From assembly GCA_003451645.1 (NCBI GenBank), contig DMER01000223.1, forward strand, positions 1 through 12,510: a stretch of 12,510 nucleotides of DNA, given 5' to 3'. Shown piece by piece: positions 1 to 6,487 of this stretch (positions are counted from its first letter, which is position 1; every line of letters begins with the position of its first letter). This stretch comes from Alphaproteobacteria bacterium. GTDB lineage: Bacteria; Pseudomonadota; Alphaproteobacteria; Micropepsales; Micropepsaceae. Under the pieces are notes generated by a model. The model ran no database searches and was not told where the DNA came from. It saw only the letters and a program-made list of their open reading frames with translations. A program made the translations under genes and the position numbers.

Positions 1-852
1 GGGCCCACGGGTGTCGGCAAGACTGAGGTGGCCAAGCAATTGGCCAAGATCATGGGCATGGAGCTGCTGCGCTTCGACATGTCGGTGTATATGGAGCGCC
101 ATACAGTCAGCCGCCTCATTGGTGCGCCCCCGGGCTATGTGGGCTTTGATCAGGGCGGGCTTCTGACCGATGGGGTTGATCAACACCCGCACTGCGTGCT
201 TTTGCTCGATGAAATCGAGAAGGCGCACCCGGACCTGTTCAATATCTTGTTGCAGGTGATGGACCACGGCAAACTCACCGATCACAACGGAAAGAAGATC
301 GACTTCCGGAACGTGGTTCTCATCATGACCACCAATGCGGGTGCGTCGGATGCTGCCAAGGACGCCATTGGCTTTGGCCGGGGCAAGCGGGCGGGGGAGG
401 ACGAGGAGGCGATCAAAAAGCTGTTCACCCCCGAATTCCGCAACCGCCTGGATTCCGTCATTGCCTTCGCGCCACTGGGCATGGAGGTCATCGAGCGGGT
501 GGTGGAGAAATTCGTCTTGCAGCTTGAGGCACAGCTGATCGACCGCAATGTGACGTTTGAATTGACGGCGGATGCAACCCGTTGGCTAGCCGTTAAGGGC
601 TATGATGAGCAATTCGGCGCCCGGCCGCTGTCCCGCGTCATTCAAGAGAACATCAAGAAGCCGCTCGCCGAAGAGTTGCTGTTTGGGAAATTGGCTAAGG
701 GTGGCACCGTGCGCGTTTTGCTTGATGGGGCCAATGACAAACTGGCTTTTGAGTTTATCGAGGTGCCGCCGCGGCTGTTGACGAAACCCAAGCCCCAGGA
801 CGGGGAGCCGGGCGATGGCGCCGCTGAACCCAATGAACCCGAGGCAGTCTAG
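1..852 (+). CDS. clpA: ATP-dependent Clp protease ATP-binding subunit ClpA, C-terminal part (5' end outside window)
   Basis: ClpA is the hexameric AAA+ unfoldase that feeds substrates, including ClpS-delivered N-degron proteins, into the ClpP protease in the cytoplasm. The visible 283 residues begin exactly at the Walker A motif of the second ATPase domain (GPTGVGKTE, residues 1-9 of the fragment). They continue with Walker B (LLLDE, D70-E71), sensor 1 (MTTNAG), the IGF tripeptide (about residues 123-125) that fits the ClpP-docking loop, the arginine finger segment (FTPEFRNRLD) and sensor 2 (GARPLSR, R208). The rest of the C-terminal domain matches E. coli ClpA by memory along its length (KKPLAEELLFG), and the protein ends in an acidic, proline-rich tail. 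The IGF loop and the D2 sequence distinguish it from ClpB, which lacks that loop. The N-domain, D1 and probably clpS lie upstream. No obvious terminator follows the stop. Confidence 0.96.
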   Translation, partial: GPTGVGKTEVAKQLAKIMGMELLRFDMSVYMERHTVSRLIGAPPGYVGFDQGGLLTDGVDQHPHCVLLLDEIEKAHPDLFNILLQVMDHGKLTDHNGKKIDFRNVVLIMTTNAGASDAAKDAIGFGRGKRAGEDEEAIKKLFTPEFRNRLDSVIAFAPLGMEVIERVVEKFVLQLEAQLIDRNVTFELTADATRWLAVKGYDEQFGARPLSRVIQENIKKPLAEELLFGKLAKGGTVRVLLDGANDKLAFEFIEVPPRLLTKPKPQDGEPGDGAAEPNEPEAV

Positions 853-958
853 ACGGTTCGGTTTGGACGGTTAACGCGCCTTGCGGCGATCCCTGCGGGT
901 TGACGTCGCTGGGCCAAGAGGCCATGGTAGAACATCGGTCAATGGCTCGCTGGGGGGC

Positions 959-1621
959 TTGAGTTTGAGCGGCTCGCCAAATCGCCTAATAGAGTTTGTG
1001 CAGGACGGACACCACGCGGAAATCGCCATTTACCGCGCACGTGACTGGCCCGCCTTCACCTGGCCGATCTTCACCCTGGTGTTCATTTTCCTGGGCATCT
1101 ACTTCACGTTCCTATGCGATCCGCCTTATCCGGTCCTTGGCGGAGCATCGTTTTTCCTGTCCTTTATTTTTGCGCTTTTGATCTATTTCCGGTTCGCAAG
1201 CTTTCAATCGATTTCGATCAGCAAGGGCGTGCTGCGCCGCGGCAAGATCGCGATCCGCGGGGGCGCCAAAATCTGCATTGGCAACAGCGCCCACATCAAA
1301 AACGAAAAGGTCGCAATCTCCCAGGTCACGGCCGAAGCCGTCGAAGTGGACGAGGTGGTCGTTACCAAGAGTGGCGAGGTCTCGATCCTGGTAAGGGTCG
1401 TCAGGATCATTTTCTTCCCGATATTCATCATCAGCAGGATCGTGACTCACCGCGTGGACCTGGATGGCTGGTTCGTCTACGTGCCGACCAAGGTCGGTCC
1501 GGTCATCCTCTTCTCGGATGTTGCGGAAGACGAGGCCCTGATGCTGGCCCGGCTGGTTGCCACGGCATTGATGAAGGACAAGCCGCTGACGCCGCCACAC
1601 TGCTTCAAAGCAGAGCCCTAA
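959..1621 (+). CDS. Hypothetical protein with two predicted transmembrane helices
   Basis: I do not recognise a family. The frame is open from 881 to the stop at 1619-1621 and contains no ATG before residues near the C-terminus, so the start must be TTG or GTG. Candidates are TTG 881, TTG 959, TTG 965 and GTG 998; none has a clear Shine-Dalgarno sequence. I chose TTG 959 (220 residues) because the stretch before it has low third-position GC and looks non-coding, but this is a weak choice. Counting from 881, hydrophobic segments lie at about residues 58-78 and 85-105. A hydrophilic beta-rich domain follows (VRRGKI-like and TAEAVEVDEVVVTKSGEV segments), then an amphipathic or membrane-contacting stretch near residue 175 (RIIFFPIFIISRIV). 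The arrangement suggests an inner-membrane protein with a cytoplasmic soluble domain. Its 3' end overlaps the convergent HIT gene by 17 bp. Confidence 0.72.
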   Translation: MSLSGSPNRLIEFVQDGHHAEIAIYRARDWPAFTWPIFTLVFIFLGIYFTFLCDPPYPVLGGASFFLSFIFALLIYFRFASFQSISISKGVLRRGKIAIRGGAKICIGNSAHIKNEKVAISQVTAEAVEVDEVVVTKSGEVSILVRVVRIIFFPIFIISRIVTHRVDLDGWFVYVPTKVGPVILFSDVAEDEALMLARLVATALMKDKPLTPPHCFKAEP

Positions 1622-2021
1622 TCTGGCTTGCATGCTTCTCCAGGACCTTGCGGTCTGCCATGGTACGGCCATGGATCGTGATGTCGAGGCCCGCGCGCCG
1701 CGGGATAATGTGAAAGTGAATGTGGAAGACCGATTGACCGGCCGCCGCGCCGTTCAATTGCATGAGCATAATACCCGGCGCGTCGAAGGCTTTCTTCACG
1801 GCCTGCGCCACCTTCTGCGTAGTGACGATCAGGTGCTGAGCGCCGGAGGCTGAGAGATCGAACAGGCTCTCAGCTGGCTCCTTCGGGATCACCAGTGTAT
1901 GCCCCTCAGTGGTGGGCATGATGTCCATAAAGGCCAGCGCATGCGCGTCCTCATAGACCTTCGCGCAAGGGGCCTCGCCCCGAATGATCTTGGCAAAGAT
2001 ATTGTTGGCCGCATAGGTCAT
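1605..2021 (-). CDS. HIT family (histidine triad) nucleotide-binding protein
   Basis: This is a 138-residue member of the histidine triad superfamily, Hint branch: purine nucleotide phosphoramidases that hydrolyse AMP-linked substrates. The triad HIHFHII is at residues 100-106, with His102 as the expected nucleophile. The N-terminal NNIFAKIIRGEAPCAKVYED and the GHTLVIPK strand (about 40-47) are typical of the family, and the length is normal. The frame is open further upstream, but the start is fixed by family alignment and by the ATG at 2021-2019, whose A is also the last base of the TGA of the upstream COG3146 gene (TGATG), which implies translational coupling. It is the last gene of the ridA-like/COG3146/HIT cluster, and its 3' end runs 17 bp into the convergent membrane-protein gene. 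The physiological substrate cannot be told from sequence. Confidence 0.95.
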   Translation of the reverse strand: MTYAANNIFAKIIRGEAPCAKVYEDAHALAFMDIMPTTEGHTLVIPKEPAESLFDLSASGAQHLIVTTQKVAQAVKKAFDAPGIMLMQLNGAAAGQSVFHIHFHIIPRRAGLDITIHGRTMADRKVLEKHASQIRALL

Positions 2022-3184
2022 CACTCTTGCTCCCGCTCCAAATCGCGCCGGAAGGGCGCGTGCTCTTGCAATCCTGTCATCTCGTCTGTGACGGCGTCGC
2101 GTTCCTGTGCCAGATACCGTGCGATAGCATCGCGGAAATCTGGATCGGCAATCCAATGCAGTGAATAGGTCGCTGACGGCAAGTAACCGCGTGCCAGTTT
2201 GTGGGCCCCTTGGGCACCCGCCTCGACTCGCTTGAGCCCTTTGGCAATGGCGAAGTCGATGGCCTGATAGTAGCACACTTCAAAGTGCAGAAAGGGGTGG
2301 TGCTCTATGGCACCCCAGTTGCGGCCATAGAGGGTGGTGGCATCCATAAAGTTCAGCGCGCCGGCGATGTACCGCCCGTCGCGCTTGGCAAGAATGAGCA
2401 GGATCTGGTCTGCCATGACGCCGCCAACCCTGCTGAAGAACTCGCGGTTCAGATAAGGCGCACCCCATTTCCGGCTGCCGGTATCCATGTAGAAGTCATA
2501 GAATGCGTCCCAATGGACCTCACGAATATCGCTGCCGGTGACCCACTCGATTGTGATGCCGGCCTGAAACGCTTGCGCCCTTTCGCGCCGCAGGTTCTTT
2601 CGCTTGATCGATTGAAGCTCACCCAGGAAATCCGCAAAGCACTGATAGCCCTTGTTCTCAAAGTGAAATTGCTGATCCTGGCGCTGCAGAAGCCCGCGCG
2701 CGCCCAGCCGCGACCAAACGTCCTCGCTAGGAAAATTGATGTGTACGGATGAAACCCCAAGCTGCTGCGCTGCGCTTTCGGTTGCGCTTATCAGAGCAGC
2801 CTCCAGCCCCTCATCGCCACCACATAGGAGCCTTGGGCCCGTCACAGGCGTGAAGGGGACCGCACACAAAAGTTTTGGGTAGTAGCGGCGGCCCGACCTC
2901 TGATAGGCATCCGCCCAGCTATGGTCGAAAACATACTCTCCATAGGAATGCGCCTTGATGTAAAGGGGGGCTACTGCTGCGAGTTCTCCCTCAACTTCGA
3001 TTGAGACATGGACAGGGTTCCATCCCGTCCGCCCGCCAACGCAGCCACTATCTTCGAGTGCCTTCAGAAAGGCATGCCGCACAAAGGGCTGCACGGTCCC
3101 GTCCGGGAAGGCGGCAAGCCGGTCCCAGTCCCGCTCAGGCAGGTCACGAATCCGTTTGCACAGCTTGGCCTCAACTCGGGTCAC
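2021..3184 (-). CDS. COG3146 / DUF482-type GNAT-fold N-acyltransferase
   Basis: This 387-residue protein matches, from memory, the COG3146 (DUF482) family annotated as GNAT-like or 'peptidoglycan biosynthesis' acyltransferases related to the FemAB fold; the actual substrate is unknown. Recognisable segments are the VTGPRLL region after the first domain, SVHINF (about residue 147), the basic LQSIKRKNLRRERAQ stretch, a WDAFYDFYMDTGSRKWG block, and the C-terminal LYGRNWGAIEHHPFLHFEVC and EAGAQGAHKLARGY blocks. These last two are the most conserved part of the family. Translation starts at GTG 3184-3182, and the sequence GTGA shares four bases with the TGA of the upstream RidA gene; the stop overlaps the HIT start by one base. 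The gene is therefore the middle member of a coupled cluster. No signal peptide or transmembrane segment is seen, so it is probably cytoplasmic. Confidence 0.93.
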   Translation of the reverse strand: MTRVEAKLCKRIRDLPERDWDRLAAFPDGTVQPFVRHAFLKALEDSGCVGGRTGWNPVHVSIEVEGELAAVAPLYIKAHSYGEYVFDHSWADAYQRSGRRYYPKLLCAVPFTPVTGPRLLCGGDEGLEAALISATESAAQQLGVSSVHINFPSEDVWSRLGARGLLQRQDQQFHFENKGYQCFADFLGELQSIKRKNLRRERAQAFQAGITIEWVTGSDIREVHWDAFYDFYMDTGSRKWGAPYLNREFFSRVGGVMADQILLILAKRDGRYIAGALNFMDATTLYGRNWGAIEHHPFLHFEVCYYQAIDFAIAKGLKRVEAGAQGAHKLARGYLPSATYSLHWIADPDFRDAIARYLAQERDAVTDEMTGLQEHAPFRRDLEREQE

Positions 3185-3648
3185 GCAAGTTCGGCGATCG
3201 CTTCAACTTCCACCGCGACATTGCGGGGCAGGGAGCCAGCGCCAACGGCAGCGCGGGCGTGACGGCCCGCATCGCCAAACACCTCAACGAACAGGTCGGA
3301 AGCGCCATTGATCACTTCAGGGTGCTGGCTAAAGCCCGGGACGGCATTTACAAAGCCCGTGACTTTGACGATGCGTTTGACCCGGTCGAGGTTTTCGTGC
3401 GTCGCGATATTCAACTGCCCAATGATGTTAAGCGCACAGAGGCGGGCTGCGAGCTTGCCTTGCTCGATGTCGAAGTCTTTGCCGACGATCCCCACATATT
3501 CGAGACCGTTGGGCCCAATCGTGACTTGCCCTGAGACAAAGACGAGGCTTCCGCTAATCACAAAGGGCACATAATTTGCGACAGGTGCGACGGGCTTGGG
3601 AAGGACCAGATTGAGTTCGGCGAGGCGGGCATGAACGCGGCCTGTCAT
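3181..3648 (-). CDS. RidA family protein (YjgF/YER057c/UK114)
   Basis: RidA proteins are small trimers that hydrolyse reactive enamine/imine intermediates released by PLP enzymes; related subfamilies have other or unknown activities. This 155-residue protein is longer than E. coli RidA (128) and fits the longer subfamily. The C-terminal signature is present: R132 in RAAVGAGSLP corresponds to the substrate-binding Arg105 of E. coli RidA, and E147 in VEVEAIAEL to Glu120. VSGQ near residue 40 is the other family landmark. The ATG at 3648-3646 is well supported by AGGAGA six bases upstream. It is the first gene of the cluster and reads away from aguA across a 102-bp divergent intergenic region. 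Because it is a longer-type member, deaminase activity should not be taken as certain even though the Arg is kept. Confidence 0.94.
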   Translation of the reverse strand: MTGRVHARLAELNLVLPKPVAPVANYVPFVISGSLVFVSGQVTIGPNGLEYVGIVGKDFDIEQGKLAARLCALNIIGQLNIATHENLDRVKRIVKVTGFVNAVPGFSQHPEVINGASDLFVEVFGDAGRHARAAVGAGSLPRNVAVEVEAIAELA

Positions 3649-3750
3649 GGGGTGTCTCCTGAATGAGCCTGATACCTGTTCACTTACTCCCTCACACCGC
3701 TGTTGGCGAGAGGGTAGCTCCCATCTAGGCTGGGAAAAGGACGGTGACTA
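3649..3750. other. Divergent intergenic region between the ridA-like cluster and aguAB
   Basis: These 102 bp must carry both divergent promoters if neither operon starts elsewhere. I see no good -35/-10 pair on either strand. The best plus-strand candidate, TTGGCG at 3703 and TAGGCT at 3726 with 17 bp between, matches consensus poorly. An imperfect hairpin is visible (CCCTC at about 3689 pairing with GAGGG at about 3709, inner CGC/GCG). AAGGA at 3737-3741 is the aguA ribosome-binding site, nine bases before ATG 3751. Confidence 0.5.
3655..3660 (-). promoter_or_regulatory. Shine-Dalgarno site of the ridA-like gene
   Basis: AGGAGA on the minus strand, six bases before the ATG at 3648. This is the clearest ribosome-binding site in the window, and it fixes the start of the first gene in the cluster. 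Confidence 0.85.
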
Positions 3751-4824
3751 ATGGAACGCTCGCGGCGCCTCGATGCCGAAGATGATTGTCCGTTGCGCGA
3801 TGGCTTGGCAATGCCGGCGGAATGGGGGATGCATGACCGCACCTGGATGCAGTGGCCGTGCAGGCTGGAGCCGTGGGGCGGGGAGGAGGGGCTGATCCGC
3901 GCGCGCGTCGGTTATGGAAAGGTCGCACGGGCAATCTCTGGCTTTGAGAAGGTGGTCATGGTGGTGCGCCCGCAAGATGCGGCAGAGGCGCAGCTGACGC
4001 TTGGCCGGGGCATTCCTCTGTTCGAGGCCGAGATTGACGACAGCTGGGCACGCGATAGCGGCCCCATTTTCGTGACGGATGGTGAGGGCGGCGTCGCTGG
4101 CGTGCATTGGCGCTTCAATGCCTGGGGCAACAAATATCAGGGCTATGCGGGCGATGCGGCCTTGGGCGGCCGGGTAATCGATGCGCTGGCCATGCGTAAA
4201 TATGCGGGCCCTATGGTCCTGGAGGGCGGCTCCATTGCGGTCGACGGCCGCGGTCTGCTGATGACCACAGAGCAATGTTTGCTCAACCCCAACCGCAACC
4301 CCGCCTTGAGCCAGCAGCAGATCGAGGAGCGCCTCGCCCTCTTTGTTGGGGTCACAAAAGTGCTCTGGCTGGGCGAAGGCTTGGAGGACGACGAGACCGA
4401 CGGGCATATCGACAATCTTGCGGCTTTTGCCCCGGGCGGGAAGGCTCTGGTTCATTCCGCCCCCCCATCCGACTTCTATAATTATCGCGTGTCCCAAGAC
4501 GCCATCCGCAGGCTTTCGGCAGCGCGCACGGCTGAAGGCGAACCCCTCGAGATCATCGAGGTACCGCAGCCGCAAGTGATCCGCCGGCGCGCCGATGGGC
4601 GCCGGCTCGATGCCAGCTACATCAATTTCTACTGTGCGAATTATGGGATTGTGATGCCATCTTTCGACGATCCGATGGATGAGAAAGCACGAGACATCTT
4701 GGCGTCGGCCTTCCCAAGCCATCGCGTCGTGCAAGTACCCGCGCTCGACATTGTTGAGGGCGGAGGCGGCATTCATTGCATTACGCAACAGCAGCCCGCA
4801 GGCCAGCCTCTTAAGCCCAGATAG
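3751..4824 (+). CDS. aguA: Agmatine deiminase (agmatine iminohydrolase)
   Basis: AguA hydrolyses agmatine to N-carbamoylputrescine and ammonia, the first step of the agmatine route to putrescine, in the cytoplasm. The 357-residue protein has the usual length for the family (peptidyl-arginine deiminase/amidinotransferase fold). Visible landmarks are the N-terminal MPAEWGMHDRTWMQWP, the substrate-binding DDSWARDSGP (W99, D102), LEGGSI, DETDGHIDNLAAF with H219, and the catalytic cysteine C343 in GGGGIHCITQQQP near the C-terminus. The ATG at 3751 has AAGGA nine bases upstream. The family alignment starts near the in-frame ATG at 3811, so about 20 N-terminal residues could be a family-atypical extension or a mis-called start. 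It is followed after 12 bp by aguB, the next enzyme of the pathway, which strongly supports the assignment. Confidence 0.97.
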   Translation: MERSRRLDAEDDCPLRDGLAMPAEWGMHDRTWMQWPCRLEPWGGEEGLIRARVGYGKVARAISGFEKVVMVVRPQDAAEAQLTLGRGIPLFEAEIDDSWARDSGPIFVTDGEGGVAGVHWRFNAWGNKYQGYAGDAALGGRVIDALAMRKYAGPMVLEGGSIAVDGRGLLMTTEQCLLNPNRNPALSQQQIEERLALFVGVTKVLWLGEGLEDDETDGHIDNLAAFAPGGKALVHSAPPSDFYNYRVSQDAIRRLSAARTAEGEPLEIIEVPQPQVIRRRADGRRLDASYINFYCANYGIVMPSFDDPMDEKARDILASAFPSHRVVQVPALDIVEGGGGIHCITQQQPAGQPLKPR

Positions 4825-4836
4825 GACCACACAACG

Positions 4837-5718
4837 ATGCGCAAAGTGACCGTCGCAGCAACACAATATGCGTGCTCCTGGGATATCAAGGCCAATGTTG
4901 ACAAGGCCGAGCAGATGGTGCGCGCGGCCCATGCCAAGGGCGCCAATGTGGTCCTCATCCAAGAGCTCTTCGAGACGCCTTACTTCTGCAAGGACCAACT
5001 GGCCAAGCACTTTGCGTTGGCCGCCCCCTTTGACGGCAATCCACTGATCGCCCGCTTTTCCAGTTTGGCCCGTGAATTGGGTGTTGTCTTGCCGCTGAGC
5101 TATTTCGAAAAGGCCAATCAGGCGCACTTCAATTCACTCGCCATGATCGATGCGGATGGCAAGGTCCTCGGCAACTACCGCAAATCCCATATTCCCGACG
5201 GGCCGGGCTATCAGGAGAAATACTACTTCAATCCCGGCGACACGGGCTTCCGCGTCTTCGACACCGCCTTTGGACGGTTGGGTGCTGGCATTTGCTGGGA
5301 CCAATGGTTTCCGGAATGCGCCCGCGCCATGGCCCTGATGGGCGCCGAGATTCTCTTTTATCCCACAGCCATTGGCTCCGAACCGCCGCCAGCACCCTCG
5401 GTCGATTCCTCAGGCCATTGGCGCCGGGTCATGCAAGGCCACGCAGGCGCCAATTATGTACCCCTCATCGCCTCCAACCGCATCGGCCGTGAAGTGGGCG
5501 AGACATGCGAGATCACCTTCTATGGGACCTCATTCATCGCAGGGCCTACGGGAGAGATCATCACGGATGCGGGCCGCACAGAGGAGGCGGTCCTGACCGC
5601 AACCTTTGATCTGGACGAGATCGCTTTGGGACGGCGCAGCTGGGGCTTGTTCCGCGACCGGCGGCCCGAGGTCTATGGCGCGTTGCTGACCTTGGATGGC
5701 GGAATCTCGGTCAAATAG
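4837..5718 (+). CDS. aguB: N-carbamoylputrescine amidase
   Basis: AguB cleaves N-carbamoylputrescine to putrescine, CO2 and ammonia, completing the route opened by AguA. The 293-residue protein belongs to the nitrilase (carbon-nitrogen hydrolase) superfamily. The catalytic Glu-Lys-Cys triad is visible as E43 (IQELFETPYF), K116 (YRKSHIPDGPGYQEKYYF) and C153 (GAGICWDQWFPE). The specific motifs around these residues and the C-terminal GRRSWGLFRDRRPEVYG are those of N-carbamoylputrescine amidase rather than beta-ureidopropionase. The start ATG is preceded by AGGA at a spacing of 10, and the 12-bp gap to aguA implies one transcript. The last 46 bp of the gene overlap, tail to tail, the coding end of the convergent GGDEF gene. 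Confidence 0.97.
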   Translation: MRKVTVAATQYACSWDIKANVDKAEQMVRAAHAKGANVVLIQELFETPYFCKDQLAKHFALAAPFDGNPLIARFSSLARELGVVLPLSYFEKANQAHFNSLAMIDADGKVLGNYRKSHIPDGPGYQEKYYFNPGDTGFRVFDTAFGRLGAGICWDQWFPECARAMALMGAEILFYPTAIGSEPPPAPSVDSSGHWRRVMQGHAGANYVPLIASNRIGREVGETCEITFYGTSFIAGPTGEIITDAGRTEEAVLTATFDLDEIALGRRSWGLFRDRRPEVYGALLTLDGGISVK

Positions 5719-6344
5719 GCCTTGGCCTTGCGCAGGCGCTTGTCGGCATACATGGCCGTATCCGCATTGCGCACCAAAACATCGCGCGTCATGCCTGGCT
5801 TGTACTGCGCAAAGCCCAAACTTGTGCGGATCGCGATCCGCACGCCGTCAAAGTCGACATAGGTATTGAGGAGGATGATCCGCAAACGCTCCGCTTTGGC
5901 GCGCAGGGCGCCCGGATCGCCCTTTGTGAACAAAACTGCAAATTCATCACCGCCCAGGCGCGCGGCCGTGTCCGTCGCGCGAATATGAGACGTGATGGTG
6001 GAGGCGATTGCCTTCAACACCTTGTCGCCCGCCTCATGGCCATAATGATCGTTGACCGCCTTGAACCCATCGAGGTCCATATAGACCAGGCCGCCCGTCT
6101 CATTGTAGCGCTGCGCCGAGGACAGCGCCCGCCCGATCGCGTCATTCAATCCGCGCCGGTTGGCGAGGCCTGTCAGTTCATCCGTATAAAGAAGAGATTC
6201 AAGTTCCGCAATCCGCTTGGCCTGTTCGGCGACCGTCTGTTCCGCTTCAGCGGCGATCTTCAAGAGTTTCGCCAGCATCGCTTCGTGGCCGAAATTGCTG
6301 TTGACGGCGTCTGCGGCGGAGGGGGAAAGCTGTGGCTGTGCCAT
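5673..6344 (-). CDS. GGDEF-domain diguanylate cyclase with short coiled-coil N-terminus
   Basis: This 223-residue protein is a predicted diguanylate cyclase that condenses two GTP into c-di-GMP. The GGDEF domain begins at YTDELTGLANRRGL (from about residue 53) and has D90/D92 in VYMDLDGFKAVND for metal and base contacts. The active-site GGDEF is at 131-135, with the product-inhibition I-site RATD (122-125) exactly five residues before it, so it looks catalytically competent and feedback-regulated. Residues about 20-52 are a heptad-like Ala/Glu-rich helix that probably dimerises it. There is no sensory domain, signal peptide or membrane segment. The frame is open to 6611 upstream, but the ATG at 6344 precedes the first plausible protein sequence; its ribosome-binding site is weak. 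Its 3' end overlaps convergent aguB by 46 bp. Confidence 0.92.
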   Translation of the reverse strand: MAQPQLSPSAADAVNSNFGHEAMLAKLLKIAAEAEQTVAEQAKRIAELESLLYTDELTGLANRRGLNDAIGRALSSAQRYNETGGLVYMDLDGFKAVNDHYGHEAGDKVLKAIASTITSHIRATDTAARLGGDEFAVLFTKGDPGALRAKAERLRIILLNTYVDFDGVRIAIRTSLGFAQYKPGMTRDVLVRNADTAMYADKRLRKAKAYLTEIPPSKVSNAP

Positions 6345-6487
6345 GGTGCTACGTGTTCTGCGCGAAAGATCGGGACTTAACCTTGAGTGTTGATAGGCAT
6401 ACTGCCTGTAAACCCTGAATTTTTTGCTGACGCCAGAACGAGAAATGTCAGCACACGTATCAATGCATTGGTAATAGAGGTAAAGAA
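6345..6487. other. Intergenic region between dinB end and the GGDEF gene start, with two small inverted repeats
   Basis: The 143 bp are AT-richer than their surroundings and should hold the promoter of the GGDEF gene (minus strand) unless dinB transcripts read through. Two inverted repeats are visible: AGGCA-TAC-TGCCT at 6395-6407, about 50 bp upstream of the GGDEF start, and TGCTGAC at 6425-6431 pairing with GTCAGCA at 6447-6453. On the minus strand the second is followed by A rather than T residues, so it is not a standard terminator for dinB. No confident -35/-10 pair was found. Confidence 0.45.

Noticed and set aside
1112..1672. A 186-codon minus-strand frame opposite the membrane-protein gene
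   Set aside because: It is low-complexity, Asp/Arg-rich translation with no recognisable fold, while the plus-strand frame shows clear hydrophobic helices.
2022..2276. N-terminal extension of the HIT protein frame to 2276
   Set aside because: The extra sequence overlaps the end of the COG3146 gene out of frame, is arginine-rich with no family match, and the HIT domain begins normally at the ATG at 2021.
3748..5127. A 459-codon open frame on the minus strand opposite aguA and the start of aguB
   Set aside because: It lies entirely antisense to two well-conserved enzymes with intact catalytic residues, matches no family, and is expected in GC-rich DNA where the antisense frame lacks stops.
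6420..6453. Terminator for dinB formed by the TGCTGAC/GTCAGCA stem
   Set aside because: On the dinB strand the stem is followed by A residues; the T-run precedes the stem on the other strand, so the order is wrong for termination.
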